In this document: in pieces, positions 33,247-44,554 of the stretch
How the letters are laid out: each line of letters begins with the position of its first letter
Position numbering within the stretch: position 1 is the first letter of the stretch
Source of the DNA: Halichoerus grypus
Taxonomy: Eukaryota; Chordata; Mammalia; Carnivora; Phocidae
DNA length: 64,000 nt
Reading direction: 5' to 3'
Assembly: GCF_964656455.1 (NCBI RefSeq)
Contig: NC_135719.1
Location: 80,199,562-80,263,561, forward strand
Notes under the pieces: generated by a model
The model's database searches: none
What the model saw: only the letters and a program-made list of their open reading frames with translations
What the model was told of the DNA's origin: nothing
Program-made: the position numbers and the translations under genes

Positions 33247-34869
33247 CTGAGCAGGACAGGAGCTTAGAATGTGAGTGTCTCTGACTGATCCACTCTGGTT
33301 CCAACACAGTCTGTGGTTGTTTGTCCCTCAGTGTCTGCTTGATACAAAATCATACAAACGATCAGAGCATAGGAACCAGAAGTAACATCCCCCAACCCCA
33401 GCTGTTCCCTAGTGACATTGAAAACAGTTTGATGCCAAGAGTTCTTCAGCCAAGGCGTAAGTAATTTCAAGATAAAACCACATAACAGTGAAGTGGTCAC
33501 TTGCTCATCCTTGCAGTAAACGTCCAGCCCCACAAGTTGTTCAGGGCACCCTGGTGGGTATTGCTGTGTCTATGACACTTTCAGAGACACACGGTGTGCC
33601 TGAGGAGGTGGCCTCTGCCCAGTGTCTTCCTGACTGGGTATGGCAGGAGAGGTGATGGGAGAGCTTCAGCCCCAAACCAGGGTTTATTAGAGAAAGAAGG
33701 GAAGGGAAGAAAGGAGGAGGAACACATGACCTGAGCAAGGAAAAGAGAGGCCAGCGACCTCTGTCCTGCTTTCTTTTCTAGTGAATCAGGTGGCGACTCA
33801 GGCTGATATTCAACATGAAGGGGTGTGGGCAGAAACAGAATGGAGGAAGGGGCTCATGTCCTGGCCAGTTAAATAGATCAGTTGGCTTTCTGACAGTGGG
33901 AACTCAAGTGAGATGGTGCACAAAATTTCAGAAAGAGTTTATCAATTGAGTGGAAAGATTACAATTGCAATGATCATTAGAAAAATAATAGAAAAAGAAA
34001 ACCTTCCAACACAATAATCAGAATACGAATTCTCTCCATTCTTCCTCAACTTCTCTAATTTCCTTCACTTGGAGTAATTTTTACTTGCTAGCCTCTTAGC
34101 TTATTCCTTCAGTTCTTCCTAGTCTCTATTCCCAGAATATAGGTGTTCATGTGAGGATGCTTAAAAAGGTTTATTGTTGTAGTTTTTCAGAGATGAAATA
34201 AATCATCTTAGGCTTTAATCAGTAGAGGAAAGGATGTATAAATGTAAGCATATTCACAATATGGAATATAATGGAACAAGGTGCATATGGGTTAGCATAG
34301 TAAGACCTACAAGATTTACTATTGAGTTTATAAAGCAAGTTACAGAAAGGTATACCCAGAATATATTTGTATTATAAAAAAGTATAAATAAAATGCTATA
34401 TATCTTGGAGTGGTAAAAATCTAGTAAAACACCTGGAAACATCAACTCCAAATTGTTAAGATGAACAAAGAAATAGGGTAATAAGTGACAAAAGGGTTAG
34501 AATTGGGAGTGGCAGTCAAAAGGGATTTTACTCTACAGGTAATGTTTTATTACTTTTAATCATTCATATATTCACAAATTCCTCCTTTGTTAAAAGTAAT
34601 ATTAAGCCATAAAAGTCATTATAAAGGTTTATCCATATCATCCTCTATTCTTGTCACCAAAATGTGGAAAGGAGAGAATGATCACCTCCTTCATAAGATT
34701 TTGTCCAAGGACCTAATGTATATTTATTTCTCCCTCCTCTCGGATCACACAGTTTTTAGTTTTCACTCCTCTTAGGGTTCTACTCTTTCACTCTATTATA
34801 GCTGTGTATATTTTTGTCTTCCCCTGTAAACTGTAAATGAATATGTTTCCACTTTTATATATTTTATTT
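33247..34869. other. 3' flank of TRAV9-like copy 2 and shortened spacer
   Basis: To about 33917 it matches the TRAV9 3' flank; from about 33923 it matches 13432 onward of unit 1. The roughly 5 kb L1/SINE spacer that separates these points in unit 1 is missing. No gene. Confidence 0.6.
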
Positions 34870-35290
34870 ATTTGTTTATTCTTTTAATTTTATTTCCAGT
34901 TAGTTAATATACAGTGTTATAGTAGTTTCAGGTGTGCAATATAGTGATTCAACACTTTCACAGAACACCCAGTGCTCATCAGAACAAGGGCACTCCATCT
35001 CCTCACCTATTTAACCCATCCCCCAGCCCTATCCCTCTTAAGCATCAGTTTGTTCTGTTTAATTAAGAGTCTGTTATTTCATTTATCTCTGTCTATCATA
35101 TATTTTTCCTTTGCTTCTTTGGTTTGTTTCTTAAATTCCACATGAGTGACATCATATGGTAGTTACCTTTCTCTGACTGACTTATTTCCCTCAGCGTTAT
35201 ACTCTCTAGCTCCATTCATGTTATTGCAAATGGCAAGATTTCATTCTTTTTTATGGCTGAATAATATTGCATTACATTTTTATATATTCT
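34870..35290 (-). mobile_element. L1 3' end, minus strand
   Basis: Antisense L1 3' UTR and ORF2 end ('acacccagtgctcatcagaa', 'ctgaataatattgcatt'). A partial paralog is at 56345-56695. Confidence 0.75.
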
Positions 35291-35602
35291 GAACATCTAG
35301 GATATTACCCCATTGAAACTAAAAGCTCAATGAATATTTGCAGATTTCTTTTAAACTAAGGTAAAGAAATCAAAAGCTTGCACAAGATGAGATTTACCAA
35401 ATTATTTTCTGATATTAATTTCCATGATATAGCAATTTAAAGGTAGGATTAGGTTCACTTCTAATCCCCAGTCAATCTAAGCAGTTATCTTCTTATCTGA
35501 CCATCTGCATTTCCTTCATAAAAAAGCCTGGAATAAATGGGCCTGGGGGTCTGTGTCTGCTGAGTTGCTTGATCTGAAGGGGTCTTTGCTGACTGCTTCA
35601 GT

Positions 35603-35616
35603 CCTCTAGGGGGCAC
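35603..35616 (+). promoter_or_regulatory. CTCF-like motif about 1.2 kb before TRAV22 copy 3
   Basis: CCTCTAGGGGGCAC, the same motif and spacing as at 14211 and 56999. Confidence 0.5.
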
Positions 35617-36800
35617 TCGGGGCTTTAGAAGAAACAAAGACTTTCTGATGGTCCAAGGTTAAACAGTTAAAGGGAGAACAGAAATCATGTGAGCCAGTCC
35701 AACTACAGATAGCAAAGGTTGGGAGGAGGGGCAGGGTTTGTGTAAAGTTGATCTCAGGTTTTAGGTTCTGCCATTGCATATCAACTTCACACATCTGGAG
35801 GCCATGTCTCTAGAAATCCATTATGCACATAATTCTTCACAGATACCAGGATAAGATTATTTCTGGGCATTGTGACCATGGAAACTCAACAGAAAACATC
35901 CCATTACCTGTTGTCAATTGTTATGAATAAAACTCCCCAAATTTACTGGCCTTGAAATAATTTCAACATCTCAGCTATCTTACCTTTTCATGTATCTTGG
36001 CTGAGAGTAGAGGGAACAAGAATGAAGAGAAGAAGAAGAGAGGGAAAAATAAGGAACAAAACTAGAAGGAAAGGGAGAGGACAATATTGACTGTGACCAG
36101 CAACATATGGCCTGGACAGACTCAGCTGTGTGGGTGAGCAGGGTCCATGAATTGCACAGGAGACTGGAGATTTGAAAGTTATCTCAGAGAGGACAGTATA
36201 CTACATTCTATTTTAAAACAACCAACTTCTAGTTGGAATCATTTTCTATGCAGATGGTTACTGTCTGTCTTAGTTTCTAGAACTCTCTTGATTTCAAGAA
36301 GTTGTATTTACTTCTGTAATACAATGCATACTATCAGATAGTTTTCCTTTATCAATATTTTTTATAACTGAATTCTCACATTGTCAAACTATGTAATTTT
36401 GGGACTAGAGTCACTCTTTCCTATGTCTTCAAGGTTCTGGGTAACTGCCTTTAGGCCCTGACTCTACCAGAAATATCATTCACCTTTCCTTATACACAAA
36501 CCCACAAATTTCTTACATAAAGTGTTTTAAGAAAAAAACCCCTCTTATCCTCCTATATTGGAAATATTGCCCTTACCTCCCTGCAAAATTGGCAAGTACA
36601 GTTTTGGAGAGATTACTGTGCAGTGTCACTGGGTCACTGTGGGTGGAGTCTTGAGTTCCGTGAATGACAGGGCTGAGGTGTGATTGGTGCTCAGTGATTC
36701 TGCTGGAACGGATTGACTGTAAGAACACAATTATCCTGGACCCAAGAGTCTAAACTCTGCACAGTAGGCAGAGGGTAACTCATCAACTAGAAAAAGAAAC
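35617..36800. other. 5' flank of TRAV22-like copy 3
   Basis: No gene. The unit boundary matching position 1 of the window lies at about 35940. Inverted CCAAT motif at 36683-36687. Confidence 0.55.
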
Positions 36801-37326
36801 ATGAAGAGAAACTGGCAAGCTCTGCTGGGGCTTCTGTGGGTCCAGGTTTGCTGTGAGTGGGGGCATTCCTCATGGGTACTCGGGTGGCGTCTACAGTCTA
36901 CAGTGGGTAGGGGGGAGCTAACACAGAGCTCCTAGAGGGTCCTACATCTGCAGAGGTGTTTCTTGGGATTTTTTGCAGATTTGAAAACTGTGTCGGTGAC
37001 TCCCCAGTGATATCATTTGTGTTTGTTTTTCTCTTCCCACGCAGGGGTGAGAGGGCTGGAGGTGGAGCAGAGCCCTTTAGCCCTGAGACCCCAGGAGGGA
37101 GCCAGCTCTACTCTGAAGTGCAATTTTTCTAGCACAGTGAACAGTGTGCAGTGGTTCCGACAGAACCCCGGGGGCGGCGGCCTCACCCGGCTGTTTTACA
37201 TAGCCTCGGGGATGAAGCAGAGTGGAAGGCTAAACTGCACAGTGAATGCTAAGGAGCGGTCCAGCACCCTCCACATCACGGCCTCCCAACTGGAAGACTC
37301 AGCCACCTACCTGTGTGCGGTGGAGG
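36801..37326 (+). CDS. TRAV22: TRAV22-like T-cell receptor alpha V segment, copy 3 (intact)
   Basis: The leader exon is 36801-36852 (MKRNWQALLGLLWVQVC), with donor GTGAGT at 36853. The intron is 192 bases and the acceptor GCAG ends at 37044. The V exon 37045-37326 reads W-VRGLEVEQSPLALRPQEG, then Cys23 (LKCNF), CDR1 STVNSV, Trp41 (VQWFRQ), LFYIASG, the extra FR3 cysteine and EDSATYLCAVE. No stop or frameshift is seen. It heads the most complete unit, followed by TRAV13-like (5.2 kb), TRAV14-like (6.3 kb) and TRAV9-like (11.7 kb) segments. Confidence 0.9.
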
Positions 37327-37365
37327 CACAGTGCTCCCTGGTGATCTGCAGGCTGCACCCAAACT
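37327..37365 (+). promoter_or_regulatory. 23-spacer recombination signal of TRAV22-like copy 3
   Basis: Heptamer CACAGTG (37327-37333), 23-base spacer, nonamer ACCCAAACT (37357-37365). Confidence 0.92.
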
Positions 37366-38423
37366 GCAGCTGGGCCTGCACCCCAGCCCTCCCTGGGGCA
37401 GGCATTTGCTTCCACTGCAGACTTTGCACAATTTTCAATTTCCATATTTATGTTATAGCACTTTTCCCTCCTAAAATTAGACCCATCAGTGTTGTCATTA
37501 CACCTGCTTTTGTTGCCTTTTTTTCTTCCCAGAAAGCCCTTTTCTGGTAAAAAGCTGCCCCATAGAGCCTTCGGAGCAAGTGACAGAGATGCCCATATAC
37601 AGTACCCTGGGAAATAGATCTCCTGGCAGCTAGCATATAAATTATAGGTAAATTATTCAGATGGAAAAAGCTCGAAAAAATAGATGGTCATCAAACAATT
37701 TTTTAGCTACCTGTAGGTGGTCCTTTTTCAAAGAAATGTAAAGAGAACGTGTACAATGTTTTTTCAAATTTCTATTCAGCTTTTTCAGTCCAGGAAATAC
37801 AAATATAATAAAATAATTTTACTGAGGTTCAGGCACTCTACTTATTACATATGTTTTCTATTTCAGTAAGATAATACCCTTTAAATAAGTAGTTTTATTT
37901 TATGCACGAATAAAGGGAGGATTTTAGAGCATAAGTGACTCGGTTGAGCTCATATTATTCCAAAATTAGTGAATCTGTGGTGACACGAGTGCTTATCCTC
38001 TGAGTACCTGATACAGAAGGCCCTATAGAATCTTAATGATTTCCATCAGTCAATTTGTACAATCTGTTGACATATATCACTGACAAAACAAACTATCCAT
38101 TTCAGTCATTTCTAAATAGCACCTTGTGTGGAAGAGCTCATGGAAATTTTCATTCTGTTCCATGAAAATCCATTGCTCTTCCTTGTATTTTGAATGAATC
38201 TATCACTCATGCTTTTATAACATTATTCCCAGTTTGGGAAAGGGAGCAGAAAGCTTCCAGGACTACCCTAAAAATCCCCATCTCTGTTGTAGCCAGAGAC
38301 AAAGACTGCTGACCCCAAACCCAAAGTTGAAACTTGCATGTGTAAGGATTCCAGCACAAATTGAATTCCAGCCTGCCCTGGTTTTTATTTTGATGAAAGG
38401 GCATTGATAGGAAGGACTGGGCC
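37366..38423. other. 3' flank of TRAV22-like copy 3
   Basis: Homologous to 1415-2488. No gene seen. Confidence 0.5.
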
Positions 38424-38826
38424 CCTGAAAATTCAGATGGAGCTAAATGCACAGACTCCCTGAAGCTGGGAGCAGAGCCAGCTTCTTGAGCATGTGACCC
38501 ATGCAGTTACACAGCCCCCTGCTCTCCCAAGGAACCCTGCCCTTGGTTTAATGCTGTGCCATCACTCTCTTGAAATTAATATTAACGTTATCTTTGTACT
38601 TGTCTTGTATAAGTGAGTCCCATAGTTGGGAGGAGCAAGTGCCTGAGCAGAGAGATACGCGGGGCAGCAGGACACAGGCGGGAACACACGCAGGCTCAGG
38701 CTCTGGGTCACAGCTGTGAGCTGAGCAGTTGGCAGGGCCACCTGTGGTCCCTGTGCCTGCTTTGGACTAGCTGGGGCTTTGACAGGCAGCAAAGGGTGTA
38801 GTCAATATTGTCAGGAAATTACTACA
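38424..38826. promoter_or_regulatory. Conserved block downstream of TRAV22, copy 3 (possible cis element)
   Basis: Same block as 2489-2895. The CRE-like core is changed here (GTGCCATCAC) and the second E-box reads CACCTGTGGT. CAGCTG is kept. Confidence 0.33.
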
Positions 38827-38859
38827 AAAAGAAAGTGTATACATGGACATTTCAATAAA

Positions 38860-39230
38860 GTGGTTTGGCCATTTCTTACACAACTAAACACACTCTTACT
38901 GTATGATCCAGCAGTGGCTTCCTGAGTATTTATCCAAAGGGCTTGAAAACTTGCGTCCACGCACACACTTGTACACAGGTGTTTTATAGCAGTTTATTCA
39001 TAATCGCCAAAACTCTGAAGTAAGCAGCATGTCCTTCAATAAGTGAAGGAATAAAAAAATGGTGTTACATCCAAACAATGGAATATGATTTGCTGCTAAA
39101 AAGAAAGGAGCTATGAAGCCATGAAGAGATAGGGGAACCTTATATGCATTTTACTAAGAGAAAACAGCCCATCTGAAAAGGCTGCATAAGGTATGATTCT
39201 GATTCTACAGTGGTGGATACATGCCTTATA
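38860..39230 (+). mobile_element. Old L1 ORF2 fragment, plus strand
   Basis: Paralog of 2930-3395 and 17480-17960, shortened on the right by a local deletion of about 0.1 kb compared with unit 2. Confidence 0.65.
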
Positions 39231-40905
39231 CACTTTTTCACACCCATAGAATGTACAATGGCAGGAATTAACCCTAGATAACTTTGGGTGATATGATGTG
39301 GCAGCAAAGGCTCGTCCATTGTGAAAGAGTCATGAGGAAGGTGATAGCTGCCCCCTGTGTGGGGGCAGGACGTGCACTGGAGACCTCAGTACATCTGACT
39401 CACTTTTTTTGAACCTGGCTGAAATGGTTGAAAAGAAGAAAGTCTTGAAAAAATTAAATTTAGAGACATGAAACTAATATGTAGGAAGAGTTAAAGCATT
39501 TTAGAAAAATGGTTTCACCAGAAACATTACCTAATGACACTTTTCCCCTGTTTTTGAATAACGTTCCCAAATTTACATTTGAAATTATCTCAAAAATTGT
39601 ATACGCATCCCTTGCTGGAAATTTTGAGCCTACAAACTAAGGTTTCAAGGAGAAAGCCAGAATCCAAAAGTAATTAGGTTGTTTTAGAAAGTTCTCACTT
39701 TCCATATTAGTAAGCTCATATACCTCCTCTAGGTTGTCTCAATTGCAGAGATTCTTTCTTTTTTTCATACAATACATAAAGAATATGGAGTAGATATATA
39801 GAAGAAATACATCTGCAGAAGAACATCCTGCTTACCCATGACTCAGCCATGGCGCCCCCTGGTCTCACAGCCTGTGAAGGACTTTCACTCAGTGAATAAA
39901 GTCCCATTTTTTCCCATATTAGTATCAATTTATTTTCTCCTTGATACATTATTGATCTCATAGAAGAAATGAAAACCCAGATAAGATCTCATCCTGAGGA
40001 CCATGTCTCTGCTTCTGAAGAGGCCTCAGGGTGGGTTAGGATCAACCTCAGACCCACTAGATCACATGTGGTTGTGAAAATGGCCTGGGGTTCCATGATG
40101 CTGGCAATTTCACCCCACTCTGACATCAGTCCACCTTGCACACAGCCAATACATATTTGCTCTCAATACCTATTTGCTTTGTTGTATAGTATAAAAGAAA
40201 TTTAGAGCTGGAAGAGCCCCTAGAAATCCTTTAGTCCATCTTCGTTTTACACAACAGAGACTGTCCAAGATGACAGTCTGGAACAATAGGTAGTGAATGA
40301 GCGTTTAGGAGAAATATGATGGAGTATGGAATGTGAAGCAGTGTTGGCCAGGAAGTGGGAATCATGAGAGAATAGATGGCTAACACTTTAGAGGAACTTC
40401 TCCTGAGGCTATGAGTCAGTAATTGCATTGGAGGACATGCCATCTATTTTGATTTGAGAAAAAGAAATCACCTCAAGATTAAACTTACATCTGTTTATAT
40501 TTTCTGAGTTTGCAGCTTGATGTTTCATCAGTATTTTAACTCTACTCTCAATGCTTTCCAGAACATAAGACACACAGCATTCTAATAGATTTTTTAAAGC
40601 ATGTCAGATTTCTCTTTGCAAAGTTGTCCAATCTTGGTTCCAACAGTTTCCTGTTGTTGAAATAATGAATAACTGATGGAAGTGTTTCCCCTGCTCCCTT
40701 ATCTTTGAGATTTGGTCCCTTACTTTTTGTCACAGTCATCTTAACTGAGGGGAGATTCCACATTTCGACTGTTGGTACTTTCAATCCTCTCGGAATAGCA
40801 AGGTCATGAGCAACACCAGCTAGGAGGAGCACAGTCTGAGATCAGAGGCATTTGAGATATCAAATGATCTTGTCTCTGTTACTCTAATCTTTGGCCACAT
40901 GTTCC
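39231..40905. other. Distal 5' flank of TRAV13-like copy 2
   Basis: Homologous to 17940-21240, but about 1.2 kb matching 19455-20675 is missing, with the join near 40301. A CTCF-like site on the minus strand is at 39849-39866. No gene. Confidence 0.55.
39849..39866 (-). promoter_or_regulatory. CTCF-like motif in TRAV13 upstream region
   Basis: The reverse complement contains ACCAGGGGGCGCC, a strong match to the CTCF core. The unit 4 copy (62045-62060) has one change, and the unit 2 copy (near 19030) is degraded. Confidence 0.5.
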
Positions 40906-40906
40906 T

Positions 40907-41149
40907 TTTTTTTTTTAAAGATTTATTTATTTGAGAGAGAAGAGAGTGTGCACGCGTGCCACATGAGCCGGTGGTGGGGTGGGGAGAGGGAGAGGGAGAG
41001 GCAGATAATTTCAAGCAGACTCTGCGCTGAGTGTGGAGTTGGGTGTGGGGCTCGATCTCATGACCCATGAGATCATGACCTATGAGATCATGACCTGAGT
41101 TGAAATCAAGAGCTGGCTGTTTAACTGAGTGAGCCACTCAGTGCTGCGC
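40907..41149 (-). mobile_element. Can-SINE, minus strand
   Basis: T-rich start, then head ending 'gagccactcagtgctgcgc'. An imperfect repeat of acatgttc(c/t)tt flanks it. Unit 2 (near 21266) is empty. Confidence 0.85.
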
Positions 41150-41387
41150 TACATGTTCTTTTTCAAAGACTTTTCCTACATAACAGACAATTGAGATGGT
41201 AGACTTGGCAGAAATGGAAGATTTTCTATTTTCTTTGTTTAAGGGAGTGAATCATGATTCCTTCCTGATTTCAAACATGTACACCAGGTTCATCGCTGAA
41301 TAAACAGCAATAGCATCTACCTCTTTCCAACTTATTAACAGTGACTCAGTAGTGTGCAGAGGTATAAATCTTGATCTCCATATTCTT

Positions 41388-41587
41388 TTTTTTTTTTAAA
41401 GATTTTATTTATTTATTTGACAGAGGAGAGACACAGCGAGAGAGGAAACACAAGCAGCGGGAGTGGGAGAGAGAGAAGCAGGCTTCCCGCTGAGCAGGGA
41501 GCCCGATGTGGGACTCGATCCCAGGACCCTGGGATCATGACCTGAGCTGAAGGCAGACGTTTAACGACTGAACCACCCAGGCGTCCC
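41388..41587 (-). mobile_element. Can-SINE, minus strand, with target duplication
   Basis: Repeat ttgatctccat(a/g)ttctt at 41371-41387 and 41588-41604. Head ends 'accacccaggcgtccc'. Unit 2 (near 21475) is empty. Confidence 0.92.
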
Positions 41588-41604
41588 TTGATCTCCATGT
41601 TCTT

Positions 41605-41953
41605 ACTGTGCACTTCATCCCTGATCTAAGATATAATTTGCTTGACTATTGCTGCCTTGTTGCATGTGAGTCCCTCAGAGGCACAGGCTAAGAGAAGAGC
41701 ATTTCCCCAGTGAGTTCAGTAGAGATGTGACCACAAGACGGCAGTGCACCTGTGCTGATGCAGAACACGTGGAGGGTTCATTTTAGTGCATCTGATTGAC
41801 TAGGCTATGGCAGAAGCAGGGTCTTTTTCTTATTGGCTGGTAGACAATGTGGGAAAGTACTCTGTTAGAGGAAAGAAGGGATGGCCTGACAAGAGAAGGA
41901 GCTGAGCTGGCTGGAGGCTGCAATTCTGAAAGTGACTGTAACAGGGAGGAACC
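41605..41953. promoter_or_regulatory. Promoter region of TRAV13-like copy 2
   Basis: Nearly identical to 21490-21836. It holds the CTCF-like CCACAAGACGGCAG (about 41729-41742), E-box CACGTG and inverted CCAAT ATTGG at 41832-41836. The extent of the promoter is inference. Confidence 0.45.
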
Positions 41954-42459
41954 ATGAAGACATCCACGGGAGCTTTAATCATATTCTCGTGGCTGCAGCT
42001 GAACTGTGAGTTGAGCAAGTACGGGAAACAGAGTATATTAGTGGATATTCTTCAGAAGTCAAGACTGCCTTTACTCAGGTTTCCTTCAGTTAGTGTAGAA
42101 GAAGAGAATTCTGAAGCAGAATAACCTGGAATCTCTTCTCCTTTTTCTGACCTTTTCTTTCTGCACAGGGTTCAGCCAAGGAGAGAAGGTGGAGCAGCAT
42201 CCTCCTACCCTGAGTGTCCAGCAGGGAAGCAGCTCTGTTATCAACTGCAGTTATTCAGACAGTGCCTCAGTCTACTTCCCTTGGTATAAGCAAGAGTTTG
42301 GAAAAGGTCCCCAGCTCCTTATAGACATTCGTTCAAACATGGCCAAAAAAGAAGACCAAAGACTCACTGTTTTTTTGAATAAGATGGCCAAACATCTCTC
42401 CCTGCACATCGCAGACACCCAACCTGAAGACTCAGCTGTGTACTTCTGCGCAGCAAGCA
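41954..42459 (+). CDS. TRAV13: TRAV13-like T-cell receptor alpha V segment, copy 2 (intact)
   Basis: The leader exon is 41954-42005, encoding the same leader as copy 1, with donor GTGAGT at 42006. The intron is 163 bases and the acceptor CAG ends at 42168. The V exon 42169-42459 reads W-FSQGEKVEQHPPTLSVQQG, Cys23 (INCSYSD), CDR1 about DSASVY, Trp41 (YFPWYKQ), CDR2 about IRSNM, and PEDSAVYFCAAS. DSAS.Y and IDIRSN are as in recalled human TRAV13-1. The exon differs from copy 1 at 14 bases in 11 codons, and every change alters the amino acid. No defect is seen. TRAV14-like follows 1.1 kb downstream, as TRAV14 follows TRAV13-2 in human. Confidence 0.93.
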
Positions 42460-42498
42460 CACATTGCTTCCCAGGCACCTGCTGCCTGCACTCAAACC
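42460..42498 (+). promoter_or_regulatory. 23-spacer recombination signal of TRAV13-like copy 2
   Basis: Heptamer CACATTG (42460-42466), 23-base spacer, nonamer ACTCAAACC (42490-42498), the same signal as copy 1. Confidence 0.85.
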
Positions 42499-43089
42499 TG
42501 GGTCTGGGGCAGCCCCTGTCTTCTGACACAGAACTTCAAGTTTGCATTTGTCCTATTGTTTGTCTGCAAGTGGAAGTTAATGTGTTAGACGTTAAAAGCA
42601 TATAATAAGACTATTAGGATCAAGATGACCCAGAAAAGGTTAGAGCACTTTGTTGGATGACTGTTTTTTAATGGATTCTTGAATGGAGTTAGTAATGCTT
42701 TATTTTGAAATTAAGGTTTTAAGGAACTTTACATTTGCTATTGAGACTCCTATAAATAACCCCTTAGTACCAACATTACAGTCCTTATTATCGATGGGCA
42801 CTTAAATATTGTGCTACAAAAGTAACATCATGCCAAACATAGAAGTATTTAAGGTGCAAATATGAAAGTGATAATTCTGTAAAGACTTTTGGGTAGTGAG
42901 ACTCTCAGCTGGAACATAGAGAACTATGACAGGACCCACACACTTGCTACAGCAGGAAACCCCTGTTTCCTGTTCTGGGGCCACAGCAGCAGGTCCCCAG
43001 CAATCTTTCCCTCACCCTGTCCCTCACTGTGCCAAGCCCTGAAACTGAAGAAGAAGAAGACATTTTCCATCTAGTGGGAGAACTCAAAC
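42499..43089. other. Spacer between TRAV13-like copy 2 and TRAV14-like segment
   Basis: The first 390 bases match the 3' flank of TRAV13-like copy 1, without its L1. The rest is TRAV14 5' flank, unique in the window. No other gene seen. Confidence 0.5.
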
Positions 43090-43580
43090 ATGTTGCTCTC
43101 CAACCTTCTCAAGGTGGTCAAGGCTTCCATGTGGCTAAGTAAGGATGGTCCCTGTGGGAATGTGCCTCCTCTATGACCTAAAGTCAAGAGAGATAGGCAG
43201 GATCTTGTGGATACCTTGGGAAAGTGGGATGACAGTGTGTAAAATAGAAGTTCTGATTCTATGTTTTTTCCTTCAGGATCCAGTATTGCCCAGAAGGTAA
43301 CTCAAGCCCAACCAGCAATGTTAGTGCAGGAGAAGGGGGCTGTCACTCTGGAATGCACATATATAATACCAGTGACCCAAATCATAGTCTATTGTGGTAC
43401 AAGCAGCCCAGCAGTGGGGGCGATGATTTTCCTTATTCGTCAGGATTCTTACAGCCAGCAAAATGCCACAGAAGGTCACTACTCACTGAATTTCCGGAAG
43501 ACAAGAAAATCCATCCAACTTGTCATCTCAGCTTCAGAGCTGGAGGACTCCGCAGTGTATTTCTGTGCACTGAGGGAGCC
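43090..43580 (+). pseudogene. TRAV14DV4: TRAV14/DV4-like V segment with two compensating frameshifts
   Basis: The leader exon is 43090-43138 (MLLSNLLKVVKASMWL), with donor GTAAGG at 43139. The intron is 138 bases and the acceptor CAG ends at 43276. The V exon 43277-43580 reads SSIAQKVTQAQPAMLVQEKG and Cys23 (LECTY), then CDR1-FR2 is out of frame. The expected NTSDPNHSLLWYKQPSSG lies in another frame. About two extra bases after TAT (near 43362) and one near 43421 shift the frame and restore it at MIFLI. The continuous frame has no stop, but Trp41 is lost. FR3 resumes as QNATEGHYSLNFRK, with SAVYFC and the end CALRE. In human, TRAV14/DV4 can join both J-alpha and D-delta segments. This copy probably cannot fold normally. 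A sequencing error is possible but would need two events. Confidence 0.85.
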
Positions 43581-43619
43581 CACAGTGGGAGGCGTGATGG
43601 AGCGAGGTGTACCCAAACC
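43581..43619 (+). promoter_or_regulatory. 23-spacer recombination signal of the TRAV14/DV4-like segment
   Basis: Consensus heptamer CACAGTG (43581-43587), 23-base spacer, nonamer ACCCAAACC (43611-43619). The signal looks fully usable even though the V exon is damaged. Confidence 0.92.
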
Positions 43620-44377
43620 CCAGGGCTCTTCCTGATGCATCTCCCTGCTGTAGGGCCCAAGGCAGGGAATTGCTGTCCCTGATAGGAAGTGGTTAGTGTT
43701 ATGGCAACACAGGTCCAGGCCTAGAGGGAAAACCTCACTCTAAGAAAATACCTCTCTGGGTAAGAGTTATTGTGCATCAAACACTTCCTCACCCCTGAAA
43801 ATTTGTGCTGAAATTGTTTATGGAAGGCTAGAATAGCCACAATAAACAATTTGCCATTTTGCAATTAGATTCAGCTAGAAGGATTGGCTAAGGAAGTTTA
43901 GAAACGTTTGACTCAAAAATCAGCAATAATGTGTGTGAATTACTGGATTTTTCAGATAAATTTTTTCAGTAAATATTTATTGAGCATATATTATGTTACA
44001 GGCATTGTTAGTCTATGAAGACCCTCAAATGTCTCTGTGGTTTTCCTTTTTTTGTTTTATATCATGCCATTTTATACCGTTTAATGATTTAGTTTAATTA
44101 GGTTTGTTTGCTGTGAGTCATTGTACTTACATTTAGTTTCTAAGGGACCTGCTCTGTGATGTAGTTTGTACTAGTGTTCATTCCATCTTATTAATACCTC
44201 TAGCATAGGTGTGCTCACTTTGTATACTATAGGGTTTACCTGCTTCACACCAGTCTATTCCACAAATGATCATAATCTGGGGCTCTTAGGGGGACACTGT
44301 GAAGGAGCAGAGTGTGAATTTTCCCCTTTATTGGTTCCTGCCCTTCACATCAACACTCCTTCAAAAGTATTTTTTTT
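43620..44377. other. 3' flank of TRAV14-like segment and spacer
   Basis: No gene. From about 44090 it matches 4485 onward of unit 1. Confidence 0.5.
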
Positions 44378-44554
44378 GAAAGATTTTTATTTATTTATTT
44401 GAGAGAGAGACAGAGCAGGAGCAGGGGGACAAGCAGAGGGAGAAGCCAACTCCCCGCTGAGCAGGGAGCCCAATGCGGGGTGTGATCCTGGGACCCCGGG
44501 AACATGACCTGAGCTGAAGGCAGCTGCTCAACCAACTGAGCCACCCAGTCTCCC
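44378..44554 (-). mobile_element. Can-SINE, minus strand, with target duplication
   Basis: Repeat ccttcaaa(a/g)gtatttttt on both sides. Head ends 'gccacccagtctcccc'. Unit 1 (near 4748) is empty. Confidence 0.9.

Noticed and set aside
43261..43635. TRAV14/DV4 as a normal functional segment because the frame is open.
   Set aside because: The conserved WYKQ stretch is out of frame, so an open frame alone is misleading.
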